From contig NZ_JALKBW010000001.1 of NCBI RefSeq assembly GCF_023017165.1, forward strand, positions 1,674,001-1,738,000: a stretch of DNA of 64,000 bases, in the 5' to 3' direction. The position numbers were made by a program, and so were the translations under genes. Source of the stretch: Gordonia alkaliphila. Lineage in GTDB: Bacteria; Actinomycetota; Actinomycetes; Mycobacteriales; Mycobacteriaceae. Below, in pieces: positions 8,976-17,234 of the stretch. Position 1 is the first letter of the stretch. Each line of letters starts with the position of its first letter. The notes beneath the pieces are model-generated. The model had not been told where the DNA came from, did no database searches, and saw only the letters and a list, made by a program, of their open reading frames with translations.

Positions 8976-10514
8976 TCAGTGCTGGACGTCGAGGTCCAGG
9001 CCGCGTGGGGTCAGCAGGTAGACGGCGACGGCGGCTGCGGCTAAGAGGACGGCGCCGATCAGGCCGACCAAGCTGATGGCCTCGGTGAACGACGACTGGG
9101 CCACGGCTGCGAGCTCGGCCGAACCCGTGGCCTGCGCGATCTCCAGTGCGGCGGCCAGGGACTGGTCGGCGCCGGGGACGTCGGGCCCTACCTTGGAACT
9201 GAAGAGCACCGCGGCGATGGTGCCGAGGAAGGCGACGCCGAAGACGTTGCCCAGGTCGTAGGCCGTCTCCTCGATGGCGGCCGCATTGCCGGCCTTCTCC
9301 TGCGGACTGGCGCCCATGATCATGGCCGACCCGATGGTGAGGGCTCCGGCACCGGCACCCTGGAGGATCATCGCGACGGCCACCCAGCCGTAGCCCAGCG
9401 GTGTGGGGGCGAGGTAGAGCAGTCCGAACCCGACTGCCGGGAGGAGCATCGCGATGCCCATGACGGCGCGTGCGCCGAGCTTGTCGGAAAGGTACTGGGC
9501 GGAGATGGAAGTGATGATCGCGCCGCCGGCGAACGGCATGAGCCGGAGGCCGGCCTCCAGTGGGGTGTAGCCCTCCACCAGCTGCAGCCACTGCGCCAGC
9601 AGGAGCAGCCCGCCGCCCATCGCGATCATCGAGAACAGCGCGGCCAGCACGCCTGCGGTCAGCTGCGGCCGCAGGAACAGCCGGACCTCGAGGAGCGGGT
9701 CGGGAATGCGCAGGCACCGGAGCACGAACCAGGTGAGCAGCAGGACCGCGGCGATCAGGGCGATCCAGGCTGCGGGATTGGCCAGGCCGTCGTTCACGAA
9801 GCGCTTGCCGAACTCCTTCATCGACCACACCAGCGCCGCGACGCCGCTGATCGACAGCACCGAGCCGAGTCCGTCCCAGCGGGCGGTGGTGGCCACCCGC
9901 GACTCGGGGAGCAGCACCACGGCACCGATGAGCGCGAGCACCATCGGCGGCACGTTGACCAGGAAGGCCGCGTGCCAGGAGAAGTGCTCCAGCAGGAAGC
10001 CGCCGATGATGGGGCCGACGGCGGCGCCGGCCGCGGAGACCGCGGCCCAGACTCCGATGGCCAGGGTGCGTTCGCGGGTGTCGGTGAAGAGCACCCGCAG
10101 CATGGACAGGGTGGTCGGCATGATCATCGCGCCGCCGAGGCCGAGCAGGGCGCGCAGCGCGATCACGCCGCCCGACGAGTCGGCCCACAGGATGAGGAGC
10201 GAGGCGAGGCCGAAGACCGCGAAGCCGCACATCAGGAGGAGCCGTCGGCCCCATCGGTCGGCGAGCCCGCTCATCGAGATCAGGAGCCCGGCCAACACCA
10301 GGGAGTAAGCGTCGACCATCCAGAGCTGTTGTGTCGCAGACGGTCTCAGTTCGGCGCTGATCGACGGCAGGGCGACGTTCAGGACCGTCAGGTCCATCAC
10401 GACGGTCAGCAGCGCCAACGACAGCACGCCGAGCGCGGACCAGCGTCGCCATGCGGGGAGGTCGGCGGTCAGGGTGCCGTCCGGACGGCTGGCGGGGGTG
10501 GCGAGAAGGTTCAC
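8976..10514 (-). CDS. MFS drug-efflux transporter, DHA2 (14-helix, EmrB/QacA) family
   Basis: 512 residues from GTG at 10514; the start overlaps the TetR stop as GTGA, preceded by GCAGGA at suitable spacing. About 14 hydrophobic helices. Motif A is LADRWGRRLLL (loop 2-3), helix 1 has the DHA2-type VVMDLTVLNVALPSI, and motif C-like GPIIGGFLLEHFSW lies near helix 5. These define proton-driven multidrug exporters. It forms a two-gene operon with the TetR repressor 5' of it, so it is probably induced when a toxic ligand releases that repressor from the operator at 11087-11122. A longer frame upstream would overlap the TetR gene and was not used. Confidence 0.92.
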   Translation of the reverse strand: MNLLATPASRPDGTLTADLPAWRRWSALGVLSLALLTVVMDLTVLNVALPSISAELRPSATQQLWMVDAYSLVLAGLLISMSGLADRWGRRLLLMCGFAVFGLASLLILWADSSGGVIALRALLGLGGAMIMPTTLSMLRVLFTDTRERTLAIGVWAAVSAAGAAVGPIIGGFLLEHFSWHAAFLVNVPPMVLALIGAVVLLPESRVATTARWDGLGSVLSISGVAALVWSMKEFGKRFVNDGLANPAAWIALIAAVLLLTWFVLRCLRIPDPLLEVRLFLRPQLTAGVLAALFSMIAMGGGLLLLAQWLQLVEGYTPLEAGLRLMPFAGGAIITSISAQYLSDKLGARAVMGIAMLLPAVGFGLLYLAPTPLGYGWVAVAMILQGAGAGALTIGSAMIMGASPQEKAGNAAAIEETAYDLGNVFGVAFLGTIAAVLFSSKVGPDVPGADQSLAAALEIAQATGSAELAAVAQSSFTEAISLVGLIGAVLLAAAAVAVYLLTPRGLDLDVQH

Positions 10515-11062
10515 GATTGTCCTGCTTCGGGCATCAGGGTGCGGGAGAGGTCTTCGAGCAGTCGCAGCTCGAGGGGGGTGTCGTTGATGGCGGCGTGCAT
10601 GCAGGCGCCGTCGAGGAAGACGGCCATGAGCCGCGCGGAATCGCGGTCGGTGAGGCCGCTGAGGACCTCGACGATCCCGTCGAACCACAGTCGGCTCAGG
10701 TGTGCGAGTTCGGGGCGCACCAGGGCGGCGGCGTAGAGGGCGGCCTCGGCACGTACCTGCTGCTGATCGGACAGGTAGCCGTGCAGGAGTCCGGCGATCG
10801 CCTCGGGGGTGCGGTCGCTGTCCTCGATGAGCTGGGCTGTTTCGGCGAGATCAGTCTCCACCTCGGCGGCGAGGTGCGCGAAGGCGTCGGCCACGAGGTC
10901 GTCGAGCGAGGCGAAATAGTAGGTCGTCGAGCCCAGCGGGACGCCGGCGTGCTCGGCGACGCGGCGGTGGGTGAGCTTGCCTTCGCCGTTGCGCAGGAGG
11001 TCGGCCGCGGCGGCGACGATCTGCTGGCGACGAGGGTTCGGCTCGCGCGGAGCGGTGTTCAT
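10511..11062 (-). CDS. TetR-family repressor of the adjacent MFS pump
   Basis: 183 residues. The N-terminal helix-turn-helix spans about residues 12-55 (QQIVAAAADLL, then THRRVAEHAGVPLGSTTYYF), the canonical TetR DNA-binding domain. The C-terminal half is all-helical ligand-binding sequence with no recognisable specificity. The start ATG at 11062 lies 25 bp from a strong palindrome, which it probably binds to repress itself and the efflux gene. The 4-nt overlap with the MFS gene implies translational coupling. Confidence 0.93.
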   Translation of the reverse strand: MNTAPREPNPRRQQIVAAAADLLRNGEGKLTHRRVAEHAGVPLGSTTYYFASLDDLVADAFAHLAAEVETDLAETAQLIEDSDRTPEAIAGLLHGYLSDQQQVRAEAALYAAALVRPELAHLSRLWFDGIVEVLSGLTDRDSARLMAVFLDGACMHAAINDTPLELRLLEDLSRTLMPEAGQS

Positions 11063-11086
11063 CGGGGGTCCTCGCCTGGGGGAATG

Positions 11087-11122
11087 GATCTGTACAAATG
11101 TACATGTACGTTTGTACAGATC
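11087..11122. promoter_or_regulatory. TetR operator, 36-bp near-perfect palindrome
   Basis: Left half GATCTGTACAAATGTACA, right half TGTACGTTTGTACAGATC. Only one symmetric pair (positions 12 and 25 of the site) fails to match, so 34 of 36 bases are symmetric. It contains nested TGTACA units, as expected for two TetR dimers. It sits just upstream of the TetR start and would cover the promoter. Confidence 0.85.
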
Positions 11123-11164
11123 GCTATTCGTGCAGTTGGGAAAGGTTTTCGGGCGGGAGATCGG

Positions 11165-11914
11165 CTATCGGCGGCGGGAACGGGCGATGGAGAGGTAGTC
11201 GTCGAGCTGGCGCGTCAGTTCACGGTCGAGGGCGCGATTGAGGCTGTTGTGGGCGGTGACCCGGCCGGTGTGACGCAGCTGTTGGATGAACGACGCCGCC
11301 CAGTCGGACTCCTCGTCGCTCTCCGGGATCCAGCCGTCGAAGCGACCCTCGGTGATCGCGCCGCGGCCTGCGGTGATCAGCGTGCGGGCGGCGACGGCCA
11401 GGTCGTCCTCGAGCTGCCGCTGCAGACCGAGGATGTAGGGCAGTTCAATGCCGATCGCCATCATCGACCGGTAGGCGTCCAGGGTCTCGGTGTCGTGCAC
11501 GAGGTACTCGGTGACGGGGTCGTCGTCGATCGGGCTGATCAGTCCGAACGCCCGAAGTTCTTGCAGCACTTCGGGCTCGGGGTCGCCGAGCTGTTCGCTC
11601 AATTCCGCGGCGGGCACCTGCGCGGTGGGCGTCCGCTCGATCGGCTCGGTGATCAGCCCCTCCAGGCCGAGTACCTCGACGAGGTCGTCGCCGCGCTCCA
11701 CGCCGGCCACGAACTCCGCGATGTGCGCCATCGTGAAACCGCGGCCCAGCAGATCGTTGATCACCCGCAGTCGGTCGAGGTGCTGATCGGTGTAGATCGC
11801 GACCCGTCCGCGTCGGACCGGGCGCGGAATCAGGCCGCGATCCTGGTATCCGCGCACGTTGCGGACCGTCGTGCCAGCGGCGCGGGCGAGGTCGTCGATC
11901 CGGTACTCGGTCAT
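11165..11914 (-). CDS. MerR-family transcriptional regulator
   Basis: 249 residues. The N-terminal MerR winged HTH is clear: YRIDDLARAAGTTVRNVRGY, then DRGLIPRPVRRGRVAIYTD, followed by the DQHLDRLRVINDLLGRGFT helix. The remaining 170 residues are an uncharacterised helical sensor domain; no Cys-metal motif is seen, so a metal sensor is unlikely. It lies 58 bp downstream of the ferredoxin-reductase gene on the same strand, making it the probable last gene and regulator of the ephD operon (inference from position). A GTTAC-N5-GTAAC dyad upstream of ephD is a candidate target. Confidence 0.9.
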   Translation of the reverse strand: MTEYRIDDLARAAGTTVRNVRGYQDRGLIPRPVRRGRVAIYTDQHLDRLRVINDLLGRGFTMAHIAEFVAGVERGDDLVEVLGLEGLITEPIERTPTAQVPAAELSEQLGDPEPEVLQELRAFGLISPIDDDPVTEYLVHDTETLDAYRSMMAIGIELPYILGLQRQLEDDLAVAARTLITAGRGAITEGRFDGWIPESDEESDWAASFIQQLRHTGRVTAHNSLNRALDRELTRQLDDYLSIARSRRR

Positions 11915-11971
11915 ACGGCCGATTGTCGCAGAGGACGACGCTGTAGAGGACGACGACCGGCCGTACGACGA

Positions 11972-13099
11972 TCAGGCGTCTACGGCCAATTCGGCGGAGT
12001 CGCACCGCGAGACGCACGGCAGGAAGTAGCCCGCCGCCCGCTCGGGTTCGGTCAGCAGTCCGTCCCGATGATCGACGTCGCCGGAGGTGGTGAGCATCTT
12101 GCAGGTGCCGCAGAAGCCCTGCTGGCACGAGTACGGGACGCCCGGCCGGACCGCGCGGATCGCGGTCAGCACCGACTCGTCGGCGGCGACGGTGATCGTC
12201 TCGCCGGTGGAGTTGAGCGTCACGTCGAACGCGGTGCCGTCGAGGATCGGCGGCGGCGAGAAGCGTTCGAAGTGCAGCTCGATGTCGCCGCGGCCGGCCA
12301 GGTGGGTCCGCAGACCCTCCAGCATCGGGACTGGGCCGCAGGTGTAGATCGCGAGCTCGGCGTTCGCGGCGAGCTGCGGGCCCACCAGCTCGTCCATCGT
12401 CGGCAGGCCGTCGACGTCGTCGGTGCGCACGGTGACCTTGTCGCCGTAGCGCGCGAGCTCGTCGATGAACGGGATCGACTCGGCGCTGCGGCCGCAGTAG
12501 ATCATCGTCCACTCGAGTCCGTAGCGGTCGGCCATCGCCAACATGGGCAGGATCGGCGTGATGCCGATGCCCGCGGCGACGAAGCGCAGCGTGCGCGCCG
12601 ACGAACCGTAACCGGGCAGGGCGAGCGGAAAAGCGTTGCGCGGGCCGCGAATCGAGACGGTGTCGCCCACGTTCAGGGTGTCGTGCACCTCGATCGAACC
12701 ACCGCCGCCGTCGGGGATCCGGCGCACCGCGATGCGGTAGGACCGTCGATCACCGGGATCGCCGCACAGCGAGTACGACCGCATCCGTCCCGAGTCCAGA
12801 TGCAGATCCAGGTGCGCGCCCGGGTGCCACTGGGGCAGTACGGCCCCGTTCGGGGCGGCGAGAGTGAGGGCGATGACGTTGTCGTCGCGCGCCACCACGT
12901 CGCGGCCGATGATCTCCAGCGTCAGCATGCCGTCGTCCTCCGACAGCGTCCGGACGCGTTCGAACTTCGCGAAGAGCGGGAACCAGACCTTGCGCAGACC
13001 GGTGGTGACCCGCATCAGCGGGTCCCGGCGCCACCGCCCGTACAGGTGCGGCGGCTCCGTGGTCAGCGAGGTCTCGTGCTCGTGGAAGATGTGGTTCAT
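11972..13099 (-). CDS. NAD(P)H oxidoreductase with FAD and plant-type 2Fe-2S domains
   Basis: 375 residues from ATG at 13099, preceded by AAGGCGG. The order is an N-terminal extension, an FAD-binding barrel with MRSYSLCG (the RxYS motif), an NAD domain with VAAGIGITPILPM and YTCGPVPML, and a C-terminal ferredoxin domain with CQQGFCGTC and a later CVSRC region holding the cluster cysteines. This is the class IA-like reductase layout that feeds electrons from NAD(P)H to diiron or Rieske oxygenases. It starts 8 bp after the diiron-like gene, strongly suggesting that protein is its partner. Confidence 0.92.
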   Translation of the reverse strand: MNHIFHEHETSLTTEPPHLYGRWRRDPLMRVTTGLRKVWFPLFAKFERVRTLSEDDGMLTLEIIGRDVVARDDNVIALTLAAPNGAVLPQWHPGAHLDLHLDSGRMRSYSLCGDPGDRRSYRIAVRRIPDGGGGSIEVHDTLNVGDTVSIRGPRNAFPLALPGYGSSARTLRFVAAGIGITPILPMLAMADRYGLEWTMIYCGRSAESIPFIDELARYGDKVTVRTDDVDGLPTMDELVGPQLAANAELAIYTCGPVPMLEGLRTHLAGRGDIELHFERFSPPPILDGTAFDVTLNSTGETITVAADESVLTAIRAVRPGVPYSCQQGFCGTCKMLTTSGDVDHRDGLLTEPERAAGYFLPCVSRCDSAELAVDA

Positions 13100-13107
13100 C
13101 GTCCGCC

Positions 13108-14016
13108 TTATGCTGCTCGGCGCGCGCCCGGGGAAGAGGCGAGGTACGCGACGGCCTGGGCGGTGTCGCCGATGTCGTGCGGGTGGAAGCTCGGCTTGAA
13201 GTAGCTGAACGTGGCACCCAGCAGGTGCCGGATCTTCGGCAGCACCCCGGCGCGACCGCCGCGGTAGTAGCCGGCGACCTTGCCGATCGGGCCGATGCTG
13301 ACCGAGCCGTCTTCGTTCATGATGAACCGGAAGCCGCGGACCAGCAGCAGCGCGAGGAACGGCAGGGCCAGACCCATGGCGCGGGCGCGGTTGAACATGG
13401 TGTCGGTGAAGTAGGCGGCGGCGTCGTGCGCCACCGCGCGGTGCTCCACCTCTTCGGCGCCGTGCCAGACGAACAGGTCCATCATGTTCGGGTCGGCGCC
13501 GTTCTCGGCCCACGTGCAGTTCAGGGCGAAGTCGCCGAGGATCGCGGTGTAGTGCTCGATCGCGGCGACCAGCCACAGGCGCTCGACGAGGTGCTTCTGA
13601 CGCTGCTCCGGCGTGCCACCCTCCCTGGGGCCCAAGACGCGGCGGAAGATCCACTCCATCTGGTCGGTGTACGGCTTGGCGTCGATGCCGTGGCGGTTCA
13701 GCCACTCCTCGACGGCGCGGTCGTGCGCCTCCGCGTGCATGGCCTCCTGGCCGATGAACCCGCGCATGTCGGCGGCGAGCTCCTCGTCCTTGATCATCGG
13801 CAGTGCCTCGTTGAAGGTCTCCACGAACCAGCGCTCGCCCTCGGGCAGCAGCAGGTTCAGCACGGTGATGAAGTTGGAGGCGACCGGGTGGCCGGGGATC
13901 CAGTGCAGCGGCGTCTGGCTCAGATCGAACTCGACGTTGCGGGCGTGCAGTTCCACCTTGCCCGGATCGGTCTCGGGGGTGGAATGCGTCGGCTGGGTGG
14001 TGGTCATCGTCGACAT
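13108..14016 (-). CDS. Putative diiron-type metal-dependent hydrolase/oxygenase (PF10118-like)
   Basis: About 302 residues; ATG at 14016 or, better placed relative to the AAGG upstream, ATG at 14007. The protein is helical and shows a ferritin-like ligand pattern: GERWFVETF, IGQEAMHAEAHD (ExxH), AAIEHYTA and GAEEVEHRAVAHD (ExxH). PF10118 members are called metal-dependent hydrolases, but this pattern equally fits a carboxylate-bridged diiron oxygenase. It follows ephD by 2 bp and precedes an FAD/2Fe-2S reductase by 8 bp, which supports a redox role. The product is likely soluble or membrane-associated, given one hydrophobic stretch near ALPFLALLLV. Confidence 0.82.
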   Translation of the reverse strand: MSTMTTTQPTHSTPETDPGKVELHARNVEFDLSQTPLHWIPGHPVASNFITVLNLLLPEGERWFVETFNEALPMIKDEELAADMRGFIGQEAMHAEAHDRAVEEWLNRHGIDAKPYTDQMEWIFRRVLGPREGGTPEQRQKHLVERLWLVAAIEHYTAILGDFALNCTWAENGADPNMMDLFVWHGAEEVEHRAVAHDAAAYFTDTMFNRARAMGLALPFLALLLVRGFRFIMNEDGSVSIGPIGKVAGYYRGGRAGVLPKIRHLLGATFSYFKPSFHPHDIGDTAQAVAYLASSPGARRAA

Positions 14017-14018
14017 CC

Positions 14019-15788
14019 TTACTTCGTCAGCTTCTGGCGCGCGGCGATCCGCGAGGCCCAGGGGAAGAATCGGTACGAGCGGTAGCCGAACTTGGCTTCC
14101 GGGGTCACCGGGACCACGGCCTTGTTCGCGAGGACGGCCTTCGCGATGTCGCGGGCCACCTTGTCCGGGGTGAAGCCGCGCTTGGCGTAGAAGGCGTCGA
14201 TCCGCTTGCGGTTGCCCTCTTCGTCGTCGGTGCCGGCGATCTCGGTGACCGAGGTGATGTTGGTGTGCACGATGCCCGGGCAGATCGCGGTGACACCGAT
14301 CTTGTGCTCGGCCAATTCGGCGCGCAGCGACTCGCAGAACATCAGGACCCCGGCCTTGCTGGCCGAGTACAGCCCCAGTTCGCGCGACGGCGTGAACGCC
14401 GCGGCCGACGCCAGATTGACGATGTGCCCGCCGGTGCCGCGCTCCACCATCTGCTTGCCGAAGGCGCGGCTGCCGCTGATCACGCCGCGCAGGTTGATGT
14501 CGAAGAGGCGGTCCACCTGCGCGTCGGACGCGGCCAGGGCGGAGCCGGCCAGGGCGATGCCCGCGTTGTTGACCACGATGTCCGGGACGCCGTGGGCCCG
14601 TCGGACGTTCTCGGCGAACTCGTTGACCGCGGTGGTGCTCGAGACGTCGAGGTCGTAGACGTGGCTGAGCACGCCCTTGGCCTTGCACTCGGTCGCGGTC
14701 TCTTCCGCACCGGCCACGTTGATGTCGGCCAGGACCACTTCGCAGCCCAGCTCGGCCAGTGCGTACGCGGTCTCGCGACCGATGCCGCTGCCCGCGCCGG
14801 TGATCACGGCGAGCTTGCCGCCGAGCTTCTGCGGCGGGCCGAGACGACGCGCTCGATCGATGGTGTTGGGCGCGCTCGACGTGCCGTTCTCGATCATCGC
14901 GATGAACTCGCGCGCGGTGTCGGCCAGGTAGGTCGGGTTGGTGTACGGCAGCCAGTGGCCGGTGGCGGAGTTCTTGCGCCACAGCTTGTTCGCGTGGGTG
15001 TGGGTCAGGTCGTAGATGGCCGGACGCAGCGCGATGTCGCGCTCATTGACCACTTCCAGCACCGGCACGACGGTGGGTCGCGGGTTGGGGCGGGCCAGCT
15101 TCTCGCGGATGTTCGCGCTGTAGAAGCGCAGGCCGGAGATCATGTCCTCGCGCAGGGTCGGCGCGAACGAGACGTTCTCGCGCGGGGTGCCCTCGACCGC
15201 GTGCAGGAACTCGGTCCACACCTTCTCCGAACCGAACGCGGAGAAGAAGGCCTGGGGGAGGACCGGCAGCTGGAAGAAGGCGGTGTAGGCCGACGACGCG
15301 ACCTGCGAGAGCGCGCGACCCACGTTGCCCGGGGTGGGGCGGGTGATGTTGGCGTGCGCCCACTCGCCGAGGAAGTCCAGGTTGGGACCGGACACCGAGG
15401 TGAAGCTCTTGATCCGGTCCTCGGCACCGGGCGTGGTGACGGCCTCCCAGGCCTGCACCGAACCCCAGTCGTGCCCGATCACGTGTACCGGGACGCCGGG
15501 GCTCACGGCGTCGATCACGGCGAACAGATCCTGCGCGAGGTGCTCGAGGCGGTAGGCCTCGACCTGGTCGGGGCGGGTGCTCTCGCCGTAGCCGCGGGTG
15601 TCGTACGAGATCACGCGCACGTCGTCGGCCAGCAGCGGGGCGACGTTGTCCCAGAGGTGATGGGAGTCGGGCCAGCCGTGCACCAGGACCGCGGTGGGGC
15701 GATCGGCTGGAGCGTCGGGCGCCTCGAGTTCGAAGACCGCGAGGTCCATTCCGTCACTGCTGATCGAGGAGCGATTCCACGACACCAT
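14019..15788 (-). CDS. ephD: EphD-like fusion: epoxide hydrolase plus short-chain dehydrogenase
   Basis: 589 residues with two catalytic domains. Residues 1-300 are an alpha/beta-hydrolase of the epoxide hydrolase class: HGWPDSHHLWD oxyanion motif, nucleophile motif GHDWGS and a late GHWLPY histidine. Residues 315-589 are a classical SDR: TGAGSGIGRE nucleotide loop, VNNAGIA and catalytic YSASKAG. The length and order match M. tuberculosis EphD (Rv2214c, about 592 residues), linked to epoxy-mycolic acid turnover. It is first in a four-gene operon with a diiron-like protein, a reductase and a MerR regulator, so epoxide formation, hydrolysis and oxidation could be encoded together (inference). 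Confidence 0.93.
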   Translation of the reverse strand: MVSWNRSSISSDGMDLAVFELEAPDAPADRPTAVLVHGWPDSHHLWDNVAPLLADDVRVISYDTRGYGESTRPDQVEAYRLEHLAQDLFAVIDAVSPGVPVHVIGHDWGSVQAWEAVTTPGAEDRIKSFTSVSGPNLDFLGEWAHANITRPTPGNVGRALSQVASSAYTAFFQLPVLPQAFFSAFGSEKVWTEFLHAVEGTPRENVSFAPTLREDMISGLRFYSANIREKLARPNPRPTVVPVLEVVNERDIALRPAIYDLTHTHANKLWRKNSATGHWLPYTNPTYLADTAREFIAMIENGTSSAPNTIDRARRLGPPQKLGGKLAVITGAGSGIGRETAYALAELGCEVVLADINVAGAEETATECKAKGVLSHVYDLDVSSTTAVNEFAENVRRAHGVPDIVVNNAGIALAGSALAASDAQVDRLFDINLRGVISGSRAFGKQMVERGTGGHIVNLASAAAFTPSRELGLYSASKAGVLMFCESLRAELAEHKIGVTAICPGIVHTNITSVTEIAGTDDEEGNRKRIDAFYAKRGFTPDKVARDIAKAVLANKAVVPVTPEAKFGYRSYRFFPWASRIAARQKLTK

Positions 15789-15827
15789 GTGCGTTCACCT
15801 TCTGCCGAATGAGTTGGTGCGATGCAC

Positions 15828-15842
15828 GTTACCACTCGTAAC
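15828..15842. promoter_or_regulatory. Candidate operator upstream of the ephD operon
   Basis: GTTAC-CACTC-GTAAC, a perfect 5-bp inverted repeat located 40 bp upstream of the ephD start and followed by a second imperfect dyad (GCTA...TAGC, 15851-15866). A possible binding site for the operon's MerR regulator; spacing is unproven. Confidence 0.3.
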
Positions 15843-15916
15843 AGTGAACTGCTAGCTCTAGTTAGCACCCGGTCGGGTGGCGCGTATGCGGCCGGGGATG
15901 GCCGCATACGCGCAGG

Positions 15917-17179
15917 TCACTGCCGGTACGACGACAGGAAGTTGCCGATCCGGTCGATAGCTTCCGCCAGATCCTGTCGCCACGGCAGCGTCACGATCCG
16001 GAAGTGGTTGGTGTCGGGGAGGTTGAAACCGCTGCCCTGCACCACCAGGATCTTCTCCTGCAGGAGCAGGTCCTGGACGAACTTCTCGTCGTTGTGGATC
16101 TCGTAGACCTCGGGGTCGAGCCGGGGGAACGCGTAGAGGGCGCCCATCGGCTTCACACAGCTGACGCCCGGAATCTCGTTGAGCTTCTCCCAGGTCACCG
16201 TGCGCTGCATGTACAGTCGGCCGTCCGGCTCGCAGAGGGCGTCGATGCTCTGGTAGCCGCCGAGCGCCACCTGGATGGCGTGCTGACCGGGCACGTTGCT
16301 GCACAGTCGGGTCGAGGCCAGGGTGTGCAGGCCCTCGATGAAGCCGCGCGCGTGGTCCTTGGGGCCGGTGATCACCACCCAGCCGGCGCGGTAGCCGCAG
16401 ACGCGGTAGGCCTTGCTCAGGCCGTTGAACGTCAGCACCAGCATGTCCGGGGCGAGGGTGGCGATGGAGGTGTGGACGGCGTCGTCGTACAGGATCTTGT
16501 CGTAGATCTCGTCGGCGAGGATCAGCAGCGAGTGCTTGCGGGCGAGGTCCACCATGCCCTTGAGGATCTCGGGGGAGTAGACCGCGCCGGTGGGGTTGTT
16601 CGGGTTGATCACCACGATGGCCTTGGTGCGATCGGTGATCTTGGCTTCGATGTCCTCGAGGCTCGGGTTCCAGTCGTTGTCCTCGTCGCACCGGTAGTGC
16701 ACCGGGGTGCCGCCGGACAGGGCCGTCATGGCCGTCCACAGCGGGTAGTCGGGCGAGGGGATGAGGACCTCGTCGCCGTCGTTCAGCAGGGCTTGCATGG
16801 TCATGGTGATGAGCTCGGAGACACCGTTGCCGAGCAGGACGTCGTCGACGTCGAAGTACGGGAAGTCGTCGATGAGCTCGTAGCGGGTGACGATCGCGCG
16901 GCGGGCGGGCAGGATGCCGAGCGAATCGGAGTAGCCCTGGGAGAACGGCAGGGCGTGGATCATGTCGCGCATGATCACGTCGGGGGCCTCGAAGCCGAAG
17001 AGGGCGGGGTTGCCGATGTTCAGCTTGAGGATGCGATGGCCTTCGGCCTCCATCCGTGCTGCGTGCTCGTGCACCGGACCGCGGATCTCGTAGCACACGT
17101 TCTTGAGCTTGTCGGACTGCTCGAGGGTGCGCAGGTTCAGGTTCTGGTGGGATACATACGGTCGGCTCACGGGTTCCAT
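15917..17179 (-). CDS. aspC: PLP-dependent aminotransferase (AspC/AlaT type)
   Basis: 420 residues from ATG at 17179; longer in-frame starts exist but the conserved region begins at RPYVSHQNL. Class I/II aminotransferase motifs are present: NIGNPALFGFEAPD, the substrate-loop NPNNPTGAVYS, LADEIYDKI and the PLP lysine in NGLSKAYRVCGYRAGW. It resembles the M. tuberculosis protein annotated AspC (Rv0337c) and the E. coli AlaT (YfbQ) subgroup, so alanine or aspartate transamination with 2-oxoglutarate is expected. In M. tuberculosis this gene neighbours the Fe-S reductase Rv0338c; here the same two genes are about 3 kb apart. The gene is divergent from xthA with a 55-bp gap. Confidence 0.92.
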   Translation of the reverse strand: MEPVSRPYVSHQNLNLRTLEQSDKLKNVCYEIRGPVHEHAARMEAEGHRILKLNIGNPALFGFEAPDVIMRDMIHALPFSQGYSDSLGILPARRAIVTRYELIDDFPYFDVDDVLLGNGVSELITMTMQALLNDGDEVLIPSPDYPLWTAMTALSGGTPVHYRCDEDNDWNPSLEDIEAKITDRTKAIVVINPNNPTGAVYSPEILKGMVDLARKHSLLILADEIYDKILYDDAVHTSIATLAPDMLVLTFNGLSKAYRVCGYRAGWVVITGPKDHARGFIEGLHTLASTRLCSNVPGQHAIQVALGGYQSIDALCEPDGRLYMQRTVTWEKLNEIPGVSCVKPMGALYAFPRLDPEVYEIHNDEKFVQDLLLQEKILVVQGSGFNLPDTNHFRIVTLPWRQDLAEAIDRIGNFLSSYRQ

Positions 17180-17234
17180 TCTGTCAGTCGGACGCAAGTG
17201 GATTCCGCAAACCCGGTGCGGCAGGGTGAACGCC

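Noticed and set aside
10451-13204. 917-residue open frame on the plus strand
   Set aside because: It runs antisense to TetR, MerR and reductase genes with clear motifs; long antisense frames are expected at this GC content. The product is Arg/Gly/Asp-rich low-complexity.
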